Shown piece by piece: positions 15,297 to 23,046 of a stretch of 28,842 bases of DNA (positions are counted from its first letter, which is position 1; the number at the start of each line of letters is the position of its first letter). This DNA comes from Streptosporangiaceae bacterium (GTDB taxonomy: Bacteria > Actinomycetota > Actinomycetes > Streptosporangiales > Streptosporangiaceae). The position numbers and the translations under genes are program-made. Where the stretch lies: NCBI GenBank assembly GCA_030040475.1, contig JASHTQ010000612.1, positions 1 through 28,842 of the forward strand, in the 5' to 3' direction. Below the pieces are notes generated by a model. That model saw only the letters and a program-made list of their open reading frames with translations, was not told the DNA's origin and did no database searches.

Positions 15297-15352
15297 CTGC
15301 AGGGGCTGCAGGGGCCGGGGGCCGCCGCGGGGGCTGCAGGGGGCCGCCGGGG
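15297..15352 (+). repeat. G-run repeat tract (CTGCAGGGG units)
   Basis: CTGCAGGGG occurs at 15297-15305, 15306-15314 and 15334-15342, and GGGGGCCGCCG occurs twice between and after them. Six runs of four or five G within 56 bases could fold into a G-quadruplex. The tract sits between the candidate SDR control region and the MFS gene. From 15353 to about 15590 I see no further structure or gene. Confidence 0.45.
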
Positions 15353-15601
15353 CGGCCGGATCGCCGCGGACGGGCACCGGGCCAGATCCAAGACCCGCGA
15401 CACGGCCCCGCCGCCGTCCGGCTGGCCGGGATGCCGTCCCGGCTGAGCACCCGGCGGCACTGCGGATTGGCGCCGGCCGGCCGGGGTCGCCGGGCAGGTC
15501 ATGAACCTCCTGCGCGGCCTCCTGATCTCGGCGCCCGGGCGCCGCTCGCTATTATCCCTTCCGCAGGACGGCGCCCAGCGAAGAAGCACGCGGGAGCGAA
15601 C

Positions 15602-17332
15602 ATGCCCACCAACCCCCCGGCCCCCGGCGGCGAAGGCCGGATCGCCGCGTCCGCCAGGACCTGGCTGGCCGCCCGCCACCCGGGCCAGACCGCCGCGCTC
15701 GCCGCGCTGATGATGGTGCTGTTCCTCACCTTCCTCGACAACACGGTGGTAAGCGTGGCGCTCGGCAGCGTGCAGGGTGACCTGCACGCCGGGGTGACCT
15801 TCCTGCAGTGGGTGGTCAGCGCCTACGCGCTGACGTTCGCCGCCGCCATGCTGGCCTTCGGCATGGTGGGCGACGAGTTCGGCCGCAAGCGGGTGATGCT
15901 CATCGGCGTGGCGATCTTCTGCGCGGGCTCGGTGCTGTCCGCGCTGGCGCCGGACATCCAGACGCTGATCGCGGGCCGGGCGGTAATGGGTTTCGGCGCC
16001 GCGGCCAGCGAGCCGGGGACGCTGTCCATGCTGCGGCACCTGTACCCCGACGAGCGGCTGCGGGGGCGCGCGATAGGCGTGTGGACCGCGGTCTGCGGGC
16101 TGGCGCTCGCCCTCGGCCCCGTTATCGGCGGCCTGCTCGTCGGCGTATGGAACTGGCGGGCGATCTTCTGGTTCAACGTGGTCTTCGGCGCGGCCGCGCT
16201 GGTCGCGGGCGCGCTGGCGCTGCCGGAGAACGCCGACCCGGACGCGCACCGGGTGGACATCCCGGGCTTCGCATTCGGCGCGGCCGCGCTGAGCGCGCTG
16301 ATCTTCGCGGTCATCACCGCCGAGACCGCGGGCTTCGCCGCGCCGAGCGTGATCGCGCTGCTGTGCGTCAGCGTCGCGGCCGGCGCGGCGTTTCTGCTGT
16401 GGGAACGGCGTGCCGCGCATCCGCTGCTCGACCTGAGGTACCTGCGCGTGCCGAGGTTCCTGACCGCGAACGTGGTGGCCTTCGGCGCCTACTTCGCCAC
16501 CTTCGCGATCTTCTTCTTCACCGCGCTGTACCTGGCCGAGGTCGTCGGCTATAGCGGCTACCAGATCGCCCTGGTCTTCCTGCCGATGACCGTGCTGATG
16601 ACGGCCGCGTCGCTGCTGGCGGGCCGATGGGAGGACACCGCCGCGCCGCGCTGGTCCATCGCCGCGGGCTGCGGCGTCTTCAGCGTGGGACTGCTGCTGA
16701 CGGCGCTTGCCATCAGCCCGAGCCCGAACTACGCGGAGCTCGCCGCCACGCTGGCCCTCACCGGCATCGGGATAGGCGCCACCGTGGTGCCCGTCACCAC
16801 CGCCGCGCTGTCGGCGGTGCCGCCGGAGCGCTCGGGGATGGCCGCCTCCGCCACCAACACCAGCCGCGAGATCGGCGCCGTCATCGGCGTCGCGGTCCTC
16901 GGCATGCTGGTCAACTCGCAGCTGAACGCCAACCTTGTCGGCAGGCTGCGGGCGCTCGGCATCCCGGCCAACTTCCAGTCGATCGTGATCAACGCGATCG
17001 AGACCGGCACCGTACCGTCGAGCAAGAACGCGAGCGGGGCCGGCCCGGCCGCCGACAGCAAGCTCGTCCAGGAGGTCATCCACGCTGCCTACAGCGCGTT
17101 CTACGCCGGCCTGCATGCCGCGCTGTTCCTCGCCGCCGCGCTCGTGTTCGCGGCCGGCCTGTTCACCCTGGCCATGTTCGGCCATCACGTCCCCTCGCGC
17201 GGCACCGGGCCGCTCACGGAGCGATCCGGGTTAGCGTGTCTCGTGCGAGCCTGCGCCGTCAGCAGGCGAGGGACGGCCCGAGCCGCGCGCCTGCTCGGCG
17301 TTGTCCCGCGCGATGTCCCGCGCCGAGCGTGA
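15602..17332 (+). CDS. MFS drug-resistance-type transporter, DHA2 family (14 TM)
   Basis: A 576-residue protein starting at the ATG after GGGAG (15592-15596). The N-terminal helix LMMVLFLTFLDNTVVSVAL has the FLDxTVV motif of EmrB/QacA-type pumps. Motif A is GMVGDEFGRKRVML, and motif C, GLALALGPVIGG, marks a proton antiporter. About 14 hydrophobic helices follow, with a long loop before the last pair, as usual in DHA2. Substrates are typically drugs, dyes or the cell's own antibiotics. The last 50 residues after LAMFGHHV are unlike the family, overlap a minus-strand small gene and end inside a 44-bp sequence copied from this gene's own middle. Removing that insert would still stop the protein, three codons earlier. 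Confidence 0.9.
   Translation: MPTNPPAPGGEGRIAASARTWLAARHPGQTAALAALMMVLFLTFLDNTVVSVALGSVQGDLHAGVTFLQWVVSAYALTFAAAMLAFGMVGDEFGRKRVMLIGVAIFCAGSVLSALAPDIQTLIAGRAVMGFGAAASEPGTLSMLRHLYPDERLRGRAIGVWTAVCGLALALGPVIGGLLVGVWNWRAIFWFNVVFGAAALVAGALALPENADPDAHRVDIPGFAFGAAALSALIFAVITAETAGFAAPSVIALLCVSVAAGAAFLLWERRAAHPLLDLRYLRVPRFLTANVVAFGAYFATFAIFFFTALYLAEVVGYSGYQIALVFLPMTVLMTAASLLAGRWEDTAAPRWSIAAGCGVFSVGLLLTALAISPSPNYAELAATLALTGIGIGATVVPVTTAALSAVPPERSGMAASATNTSREIGAVIGVAVLGMLVNSQLNANLVGRLRALGIPANFQSIVINAIETGTVPSSKNASGAGPAADSKLVQEVIHAAYSAFYAGLHAALFLAAALVFAAGLFTLAMFGHHVPSRGTGPLTERSGLACLVRACAVSRRGTARAARLLGVVPRDVPRRA
16338..16381 (+). repeat. 44-bp direct repeat, copy 1 (inside MFS gene)
   Basis: This copy encodes the APSVIALLCVSVAA part of a transporter helix and is in the normal reading frame of the MFS gene, so it is the parental copy. 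An identical 44-base sequence recurs at 17318-17361. Confidence 0.92.
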
Positions 17333-17477
17333 TCGCGCTGCTGTGCGTCAGCGTCGCGGCCCGTGAGTCAGCGTCGTATTCCGGATCGTTTTTTCTGACC
17401 GCCACCACCCGGGGGATGCCGATGGCCGCGGTCGCGATCACCAGTCCGAGCACAAGGGCGAGTATGGCGATGGTCAT
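17259..17477 (-). CDS. Small single-helix membrane protein, probably frameshifted by an insert
   Basis: A 72-residue frame starting at the ATG after a GGAGG ribosome binding site, 35 bases downstream of the sensor kinase stop and probably in its operon. Residues 2-28 form one membrane helix (TIAILALVLGLVIATAAIG), followed by a charged stretch VRKNDPEYDADSR. The frame then enters the second copy of the 44-bp repeat and continues as low-quality sequence. If 43 bases of that repeat are removed, the frame joins DADSR directly to DIARDNAEQARG and runs to TAA at 17231-17233, a much more natural polar tail. I read it as a small membrane accessory protein of the two-component system whose C-terminus was changed by an insertion. 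Confidence 0.6.
   Translation of the reverse strand: MTIAILALVLGLVIATAAIGIPRVVAVRKNDPEYDADSRAATLTHSSAITLGAGHRAGQRRAGARLGPSLAC
17318..17361 (+). repeat. 44-bp direct repeat, copy 2 (intergenic, disrupts small gene)
   Basis: Identical to 16338-16381 over 44 bases, in the same orientation, 980 bases downstream. It contains the stop codon of the MFS gene in one frame and interrupts the minus-strand small gene. One terminal base is ambiguous, so the net insert is probably 43 bases. No inverted ends or transposase accompany it. Confidence 0.92.
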
Positions 17478-17512
17478 GGCAGGCGGAGCACCTCCGGATC
17501 TTCCACGATATT

Positions 17513-18766
17513 TTAGAGATCGGGGCCAGCCTGTTTCCGGCGGCCCGGCCCGGGATCGTTCCGTGGCTCTCGCCCGGAATGGCCGGCGGTCAGGGCGGCG
17601 AAGCTGACCTCGACGCTGAGCCCTCCGTCCGGCCCGGGGCGGGCGGTGATCACCGCCTGATGCGCATTGGCAATCGCGGCGACGATCGACAGGCCCAGGC
17701 CGGACCCGCCGGGTTCGCCCACGCGACCCGGGTTAAGCCGCTGGAATGGCTGAAGCAGCCGCTGGATCTGGTCGGCCGGAACCTGGGGGCCGGTGTTGGC
17801 CACGAGCAGGACCGCGCGCCCGTTCCTGGTGCCGGTCGCGACCTGGACCGAGCCGCCCGCCACGTTGTAGCGCAGCGCGTTGTCGGCAAGGTTAGCCACC
17901 ATTCGTTCGGCAAGATATGGATCGCCGGCAACTGGCGCGGGCGCGAGCGCTGCCCGGATGCCCAGCCCGCGCGGTTCTTGGCCTCGCAGCACCTTTGCCG
18001 CGATCTCGGCGAGGTCGACGGGTTCTGAGTGGCCGAGGCCGCGCTGGCTGCGGGCGAGGGTGAGCAGCGCCTCGATCAGCCGTTCCTGCTGCTGGCCGGC
18101 CGCGAGCACCTCTTCGCAGGTGGCGCGAAGCGTGGCGGCGGTCGCGGCGGGGTCCGCGAGTGCTACCTCGAGCATGGTGCGCTCGACGGTGAGCGGGGTG
18201 CGCAGCTCGTGGGAGGCGTTGGCGGCGAACTGCCGCTGGGCGTCGAAGGCGGCCTGCAGCCGGGCGAGCAGGCCGTCGATCGTGTCGGCGAGGTCGGTGA
18301 GCTCGTTGCCCGGGCCCGGCATGGCGAGCCGCCTGTCCAGGTCGTGTTCGGAGATCTGCCTGGTGAGGGTGGTCATCGCCCGCAGCGGCCGCAGGATGCG
18401 CCCGGCGACCAGCCAGCCCAGGACGATCGACACCACGGCCATGACGCCGATGGCGACCGCAAGCAAGACCAGGACGATGTGCGGCTGGGTGGCGTGCATC
18501 TTGTCCGACAGCGCCGTGACCTGGTACTGGAGCTGCTGGATGCGCGCCTGGGCCTGGGCAAGCGGGGACTGCTGCCTGCTGGGGGCCGGCGGGGCGGCGG
18601 TCGCGGGCTGGACGGAGGCGCCCGACTGCTGCCACTGGTAGATGCCGGTTATGACGAGGGCGCCCGAGGCGATGAACAGAACGCCGGTGAGGGCGGCCAG
18701 CCGCAGCCGCGCGCTGCTGCGGCGGCGGCGCGGCGGGGTCGTCGCGCGACGCGTTCCCGGCCTCAT
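17513..18766 (-). CDS. Sensor histidine kinase (HAMP, HisKA, HATPase)
   Basis: A 417-residue membrane kinase whose ATG overlaps the response regulator stop by four bases (ATGA, 18763-18766). TM1 is at about 21-42, followed by a short extracytoplasmic loop of about 55 residues rich in Gln, Ala and Pro with a coiled-coil-like part, and TM2 at about 96-121. HAMP covers about 118-172. The dimerisation helix carries the phospho-accepting His186 in NASHELRTPLTVERTMLE. The ATPase domain has the N box NLADNALRYN and the G box GGSGLGLSIV. The loop is too short for a large sensor domain, so the signal may be sensed at the membrane. The small membrane protein downstream could be an auxiliary sensor. Confidence 0.93.
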   Translation of the reverse strand: MRPGTRRATTPPRRRRSSARLRLAALTGVLFIASGALVITGIYQWQQSGASVQPATAAPPAPSRQQSPLAQAQARIQQLQYQVTALSDKMHATQPHIVLVLLAVAIGVMAVVSIVLGWLVAGRILRPLRAMTTLTRQISEHDLDRRLAMPGPGNELTDLADTIDGLLARLQAAFDAQRQFAANASHELRTPLTVERTMLEVALADPAATAATLRATCEEVLAAGQQQERLIEALLTLARSQRGLGHSEPVDLAEIAAKVLRGQEPRGLGIRAALAPAPVAGDPYLAERMVANLADNALRYNVAGGSVQVATGTRNGRAVLLVANTGPQVPADQIQRLLQPFQRLNPGRVGEPGGSGLGLSIVAAIANAHQAVITARPGPDGGLSVEVSFAALTAGHSGREPRNDPGPGRRKQAGPDL

Positions 18767-19416
18767 ATCCGGTAGCCGGCCTGCGCGACGGTGTGGATGA
18801 CCGGCGGGTCGCCGAGCTTGGCCCGCAGCCGGTGGACGGTGGACTTCACCGTGGTGGTGAACGGGTCGGCCATCTCGTCCCACGCCTTCTCGAGCAGTTC
18901 CTCCGCGGGCACCACCGCGCCCTGCGCCTCGAGCAGCAACTGCAGCACCGCGAACTCCTTGGGGGTCAGCGAAAGCCGCCGCCCGGCTCGGGTGGCGACC
19001 CGCCGGCCTGGGTCGAGCCGGAGGTCGCCGCGGGCGAGCAGCGGCGGCAGCGGCGGACGCGACCGCCGGGCCAGCGCCCGGATCCTGGCCACCAGCTCGG
19101 CGAACGCGAACGGTTTGGGCAGGTAGTCGTCGGCACCCAGGCCGAGGCCGTCCACCAGGTCCTCGATCGCGGCGGCCGCGGTCAGCATCAGGATCCGGCT
19201 CTGGCACCCGGCGGCGATCAGCTGGCGGCAGACCTCGTCGCCGTGCACGGCGGGCAGGTCGCGGTCGAGCACGATCACGTCATAGGAGGTGACCAGGGCG
19301 TCGTCGAGGGCCTGCCGCCCGTCGAGCGCGACGTCGACGGCCATGCCCTCGCGGCGCAGGCCGACGGCCACGGTGTGGGCGAGCTTGGCGTGATCCTCGG
19401 CAATCAGAACCCTCAT
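18763..19416 (-). CDS. OmpR-family response regulator
   Basis: A 217-residue regulator. The receiver domain holds the acidic pair at Glu7-Asp8, the phospho-acceptor Asp51 in VIVLDRDLP, Thr79 and Lys101 in YLPKPF. The C-terminal winged helix contains LSLTPKEFAVLQLLLEAQG and TTTVKSTVHRLRAKLG, ending TVAQAGYRI. It is coupled to the sensor kinase by a four-base overlap and divergent from the ABC-2 type permease gene across 86 bases that contain repeated TGTGAC half-sites, so that permease is its likeliest target. Confidence 0.94.
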   Translation of the reverse strand: MRVLIAEDHAKLAHTVAVGLRREGMAVDVALDGRQALDDALVTSYDVIVLDRDLPAVHGDEVCRQLIAAGCQSRILMLTAAAAIEDLVDGLGLGADDYLPKPFAFAELVARIRALARRSRPPLPPLLARGDLRLDPGRRVATRAGRRLSLTPKEFAVLQLLLEAQGAVVPAEELLEKAWDEMADPFTTTVKSTVHRLRAKLGDPPVIHTVAQAGYRI

Positions 19417-19438
19417 CGTCCCAGCATGCGCCGCCGGC

Positions 19439-19479
19439 GGTCACACCGTGGTCAGATGACCTGTGACGGCCGTGTGACC
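19439..19479. promoter_or_regulatory. Candidate response-regulator binding sites between divergent genes
   Basis: TGTGAC occurs at 19462-19467 and 19473-19478, an 11-base period that fits tandem OmpR-type half-sites. Its reverse complement GTCACA lies at 19440-19445. GGTCACAC (19439-19446) and GTGTGACC (19472-19479) are perfect complements, and GGTCA-GA-TGACC (19450-19461) is a further perfect inverted repeat between them. The block lies between the regulator start and the permease start and could control both. Confidence 0.6.
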
Positions 19480-19502
19480 GGTCCTGCCCTACAACTGCGG
19501 GC

Positions 19503-21035
19503 ATGGACGCAACTGCCTACCGGTCGCGGCTGCCGGAGCGGCCGGACCGCTTCGCGGACCTGCTGCACGCGGAGTGGACCAAGTTCCGGACGGTGCGCGG
19601 GTGGGTCGTCGCGGTGTTCGTCGCGGCGCTGGCCATGGTGGCCTTCGCGCTGGCGCCGAGCCAGCGGGGTTCGTGCAACGTGGCCGCCTGCACCGTTCCG
19701 GTGGGGCCGGGCGGGGAGGAGGTGTCCGACAGCTTCTACTTCGTGCACCAGCCGCTGGCAGGAAACGGCAGCATCACCGTCCGGGTGACCTCGCTGACCG
19801 GCCGGATCCCGTCGTTCACCCGCAGCGGGGGCATGCGGGCCGGCCTCGTCCCGTGGGCCAAGGCGGGAATCATCGTCAAGGCCGGCACCAGTCAGGGCTC
19901 GGCGTACGCGGCGATGCTGGTCACCGGCGGTCACGGGGTGCGGATGCAGTACGACTTCACCCACGACGTCCCGGGCCTGCCAGGCGCCGTGTCCGCGGCC
20001 TCGCCGCGCTGGCTGCGGCTGACGCGATCCGGCGACACGGTCACCGGCTACGACTCGGCCGACGGAACGCACTGGGCCGTTGTCGGCACCGCCAGCCTTG
20101 CCGGGCTGCCGCCGGTCGCCCAGGTCGGCATGGTCGCCACCGCGCCGCCGTACCTGCAGGCCTCGGCCAGCGAGGCGAGCGTCAACGGCGGCCCGAGCGA
20201 GGCCACGGGCGTCTTCGACCACGTGGGCCTGACCTGGCGCGGCGGCGCGTGGGCGGGCAGCAGCGTCGGAGGCGACGGCGGCGGGCCGGCCGGCACCACG
20301 GGCTTCACAAGGGCAGCGGGCACGTTCACGGTCACCGGCAGCGGCGACATCGCCCCGGCCGTATCCGGCGGGGCGGGCATCGGCGTCACGGTCGCGCAGA
20401 CCCTCGTCGGCACGTTCGCCGGGCTCGTCGTCCTGGCCGTCGTGGCGGCGATGTTCGTCACCGCGGAGTACCGGCGGCGCCTGTTCGGCGTCACGCTCAC
20501 CGCTTCGCCGCGGCGCGGCCGGGTGCTGGCCGCCAAGGCCGCCGTGATCGGCGCCGTCGCCTTCGCGGCCGGGCTGGCCGGCGCCGCCGCCGCGGTGCTG
20601 GCAGGCCAGCGGATCCTGCGCGACAACGGCGCCTACGTGTACCCGGCGAGCGCGCTGACCCAGGTGCGGGTGGTCATCGGCACCGCCGCGGTGCTCGCGC
20701 TCGCCGCCGTCATCGCGCTCGCCATCGGGGTGATCGTGCGGCACGGCGTCGGGGCGGTCGCCGCGGTGATCCTGGTGATCGTCGTGCCGTACCTGTTGAC
20801 GGTGGCCGCCCCCATACTCCCGGCCGGCCCCGCCGACTGGGTGCTGCGGGTCACGCCGGCCGCGGCGTTCGCGGTCCAGCAGACCCTCGTCAGGTACCCG
20901 CAGGTCGCCAACACCTACACGGCCGCCTACGGGTACTACCCGCTGCCGCCGTGGGCGGGCCTCGCCGTGCTGTGCGGCTGGGCCGCGCTCGCCCTGGGCC
21001 TGGCCGTCTTCCTGCTGCGCCGCAGGGACGTCTGA
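19503..21035 (+). CDS. ABC-2 type permease with large extracytoplasmic beta-sandwich domain
   Basis: A 510-residue protein. LLHAEWTKFRTVRGW (about 20-34) is the cytosolic lead-in typical of actinobacterial ABC-2 permeases, followed by TM1 (about 35-52). Residues about 55-290 are outside the membrane and look like a DUF1349 or concanavalin-like beta-sandwich, with AKAGIIVKAGTSQGSAYAAM, RWLRLTRSGDTVTGYDSADG and WAVVGTASLAGLPPVAQVGM. Five or six hydrophobic helices follow, with the cytosolic loop AEYRRRLFGVTLTASPRRGR, and the protein ends LLRRRDV. The domain may bind sugar or lipid, but this is inference. No ATPase gene is adjacent, so the partner must be encoded elsewhere. It is divergent from the two-component genes. 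The true start could be this ATG only, as no alternative is better. Confidence 0.82.
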   Translation: MDATAYRSRLPERPDRFADLLHAEWTKFRTVRGWVVAVFVAALAMVAFALAPSQRGSCNVAACTVPVGPGGEEVSDSFYFVHQPLAGNGSITVRVTSLTGRIPSFTRSGGMRAGLVPWAKAGIIVKAGTSQGSAYAAMLVTGGHGVRMQYDFTHDVPGLPGAVSAASPRWLRLTRSGDTVTGYDSADGTHWAVVGTASLAGLPPVAQVGMVATAPPYLQASASEASVNGGPSEATGVFDHVGLTWRGGAWAGSSVGGDGGGPAGTTGFTRAAGTFTVTGSGDIAPAVSGGAGIGVTVAQTLVGTFAGLVVLAVVAAMFVTAEYRRRLFGVTLTASPRRGRVLAAKAAVIGAVAFAAGLAGAAAAVLAGQRILRDNGAYVYPASALTQVRVVIGTAAVLALAAVIALAIGVIVRHGVGAVAAVILVIVVPYLLTVAAPILPAGPADWVLRVTPAAAFAVQQTLVRYPQVANTYTAAYGYYPLPPWAGLAVLCGWAALALGLAVFLLRRRDV

Positions 21036-21211
21036 GGCGCCCTGGGACGCCTAAGGCCGGTCTTCCTCGTCCTCGCGCTCACGACGCCGGGTTGCCGCCG
21101 CCTTCTCGGCCGCCTCCTCGGCGATGCCGAGCGCGTGCTGGCCGACCGGGCACCGAACGGGTTCACGGCCGCGGAATTGCCCGAGTCCGCCCGCGGTGAT
21201 TAGCTCGCCTG

Positions 21212-22039
21212 GTGAAGCCTCCGCCGGCTGACCCGCCGACCACCTGGCAGGAGCACTGGTTCGACCACCGCCAGCTGCTCCGGCTCTACCACACCGACGA
21301 GCACTGCGCGATCTACGCCGACCCCGACGTGCGCCCGGCCGAGATCGGCTGGCTGCCCCGGTTCATCGGCGCGGCCTGGCACTACTCCAAGGCGACCTAC
21401 GGGGACGGGTTCGGGCCCGACCCGCGCATCTACTCCATCCACCACGCCGGGCGGCACGGCGGCGGCCATGCGGGCTACTACGTCAGCCCGGTGCACGACT
21501 ACCACAACGTCAGCGACTGCGGGCTTGACAGCTGGCGGGAGGGCAACACCCTGGCCCGCGAGCTGCCCGCTCACGAGATCGGGCACTCCGTGGAGAGCGC
21601 GAACAACGGCCGCCACGGCTCGCCGGCGTACGAGATCTGGGGCGACAGCAAGTGGGCCGAGTTCTACATCTATGACCTCTATACCGCGCTGGGCATGGAC
21701 CGCGAGGCCAAGGGCGTCTACCGCCGGTTCACCGGCAACTCCGACGATTTCCCTCGCCGGCGGACCCGCTGGTTCCGCGACTGGTTCTACCCGCTGTGGC
21801 GGGATTGCGGGCGGGCGGAGGTCATGAACAGGTTCTTCCGCGAGCTGGCCAGGCACTTCCCGCGCGACTGCGACGGCACCTACACCCGGCGGATGAACTG
21901 GGGCGAGTACGTCCACTTCACCAGCGGCGCCGCGGCCGCGGACATGAGCGGCCAGGCCGCCCGCGCGTTCGGCTGGCCCCGCCAGTGGGCCGACCAGCTC
22001 GAGCACGCCCGCGAGCAGTTCCCCGGCATCACGTACTGA
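21212..22039 (+). CDS. Putative zinc metallopeptidase with HEIGH motif (unknown family)
   Basis: A 275-residue protein with no signal peptide or membrane segment. The segment LPAHEIGHSVESANNGRHG carries HEIGH at 121-125, a zincin HExxH motif. The region EIWGDSKWAEFYIYDLY (about 141-157) follows 20-25 residues later and could supply a third Glu ligand as in gluzincins. It is rich in Trp, Tyr, Arg and His. A His-rich stretch (IHHAGRHGGGHAG, about 76-88) precedes the motif. I do not recognise a named family, and a non-peptidase role remains possible. The GTG start has no clear ribosome binding site. It stands alone, with 176 bases upstream and a convergent neighbour downstream. Confidence 0.72.
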   Translation: MKPPPADPPTTWQEHWFDHRQLLRLYHTDEHCAIYADPDVRPAEIGWLPRFIGAAWHYSKATYGDGFGPDPRIYSIHHAGRHGGGHAGYYVSPVHDYHNVSDCGLDSWREGNTLARELPAHEIGHSVESANNGRHGSPAYEIWGDSKWAEFYIYDLYTALGMDREAKGVYRRFTGNSDDFPRRRTRWFRDWFYPLWRDCGRAEVMNRFFRELARHFPRDCDGTYTRRMNWGEYVHFTSGAAAADMSGQAARAFGWPRQWADQLEHAREQFPGITY

Positions 22040-22092
22040 AATACCTGGCAGGCGCCGCCGGAGGGGCCGACGTCCGGGAGTGCCGCGCCGGC

Positions 22093-23043
22093 TCAGGCCA
22101 GCAGGCGGGCCCGCCATCGCCGGAAGCGGCCGGCCAGCCGGCCCCGATTGACCGCCTGCAGGCGCGCGACGTGATCGTCCAGGAACTGGACGTACAGCGG
22201 GACCAGTTCCCGGCCCAGCAGCTCGGTCGCCTCGCCGTCGGCCGGCCGCTCGTTGCGCCAGGCCATGGCGGCGGTAACCAGCGCGGCGGCAGGCGCGTAC
22301 GCGCCGGCAAGGTAGTGCTCGGCGGCGAGGGTGTTGGTGCCCACCCGGCCCGTCTCGGCGGTGAAAAGGAAGCGAACGGGAAAGAGCACGATCTTGGTCA
22401 TCCGCCGCGGCCCGCGGGCGACCAGCCGCGCAGGGTCGCGCATCTCGTCCAGCGCGTCCTCTCGCGCCCGCAGCCCCGGCAGGCGATCCGGCCGCAGCCC
22501 GGCGCCCCGGGCGCCTAGGTAGCCGAGCGCGAACTCGGCGCCCGCCACCAGCAGCTCGGTGCCGTCCGGGCGGGCCACGGCGGCGCGCACATCCCGTCCC
22601 GTCAGCAGCCGACCGTACTCGAGCAGGTCCAGCCGGTCCAGCGGGGGGAACCGGCCGCCGCGGCTCGCGCCCCGCAAGGTGTCGGGCGTCCCCCAGAACA
22701 CGGAGAGCCGCCGGTCGAGCTCCGAGCCCCCGGCCGTCACGGAGCGCGCCACGCCGCGGATCGTCATGCGGTCCTTCGCCCGCGGCGGATCGTTCAGGAC
22801 GAGCCCGAGATCGACGTCGCTGACCAGCGGGCTGAAGCCGCCGTGGGCGAGGCTGCCGAGCGCATACCCGGCGATCAGCCGTGAGCCAAGCGCGGCTCGG
22901 TACGCAGCCACCGCCCGCTCCAGCACCGCCTCCCCCGGCTGGGCATCCACATGCAAAAGATATTTATGCAGAACGGGCGGTGGTGCGTGTTCCCGGTACG
23001 CCATGTCGCCCGTGCCTGCGTCCCCCTGTTCTGGTGTCGCCAC
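22093..23043 (-). CDS. Nucleotidyltransferase-domain protein
   Basis: A 316-residue protein with the polymerase-beta-like nucleotidyltransferase motif GSLAHGGFSPLVSDVDLGLV, in which Gly63-Ser64 and the Asp76-x-Asp78 pair bind NTP and metal. The C-terminal 200 residues are helical, as in aminoglycoside adenylyltransferases and relatives, but no signature identifies the target molecule. The GTG at 23041-23043 lies three bases after the stop of the MOSC-reductase gene and implies translational coupling; a Met at residue 14 with GGGGG upstream is an alternative start. It is the last gene of a three-gene operon. Confidence 0.78.
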   Translation of the reverse strand: MATPEQGDAGTGDMAYREHAPPPVLHKYLLHVDAQPGEAVLERAVAAYRAALGSRLIAGYALGSLAHGGFSPLVSDVDLGLVLNDPPRAKDRMTIRGVARSVTAGGSELDRRLSVFWGTPDTLRGASRGGRFPPLDRLDLLEYGRLLTGRDVRAAVARPDGTELLVAGAEFALGYLGARGAGLRPDRLPGLRAREDALDEMRDPARLVARGPRRMTKIVLFPVRFLFTAETGRVGTNTLAAEHYLAGAYAPAAALVTAAMAWRNERPADGEATELLGRELVPLYVQFLDDHVARLQAVNRGRLAGRFRRWRARLLA

Positions 23044-23046
23044 GGC

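Noticed and set aside
15263..17188. 641-codon minus-strand open frame
   Set aside because: Antisense shadow of the MFS gene; its His/Arg/Gln-rich composition reflects GC-rich third positions, not a protein.
21036..21203. Open plus-strand frame ending RVLADRAPNGFTAAEL before the HEIGH gene
   Set aside because: It looks slightly protein-like but has no start with a ribosome binding site and no family I recognise; at most a remnant.
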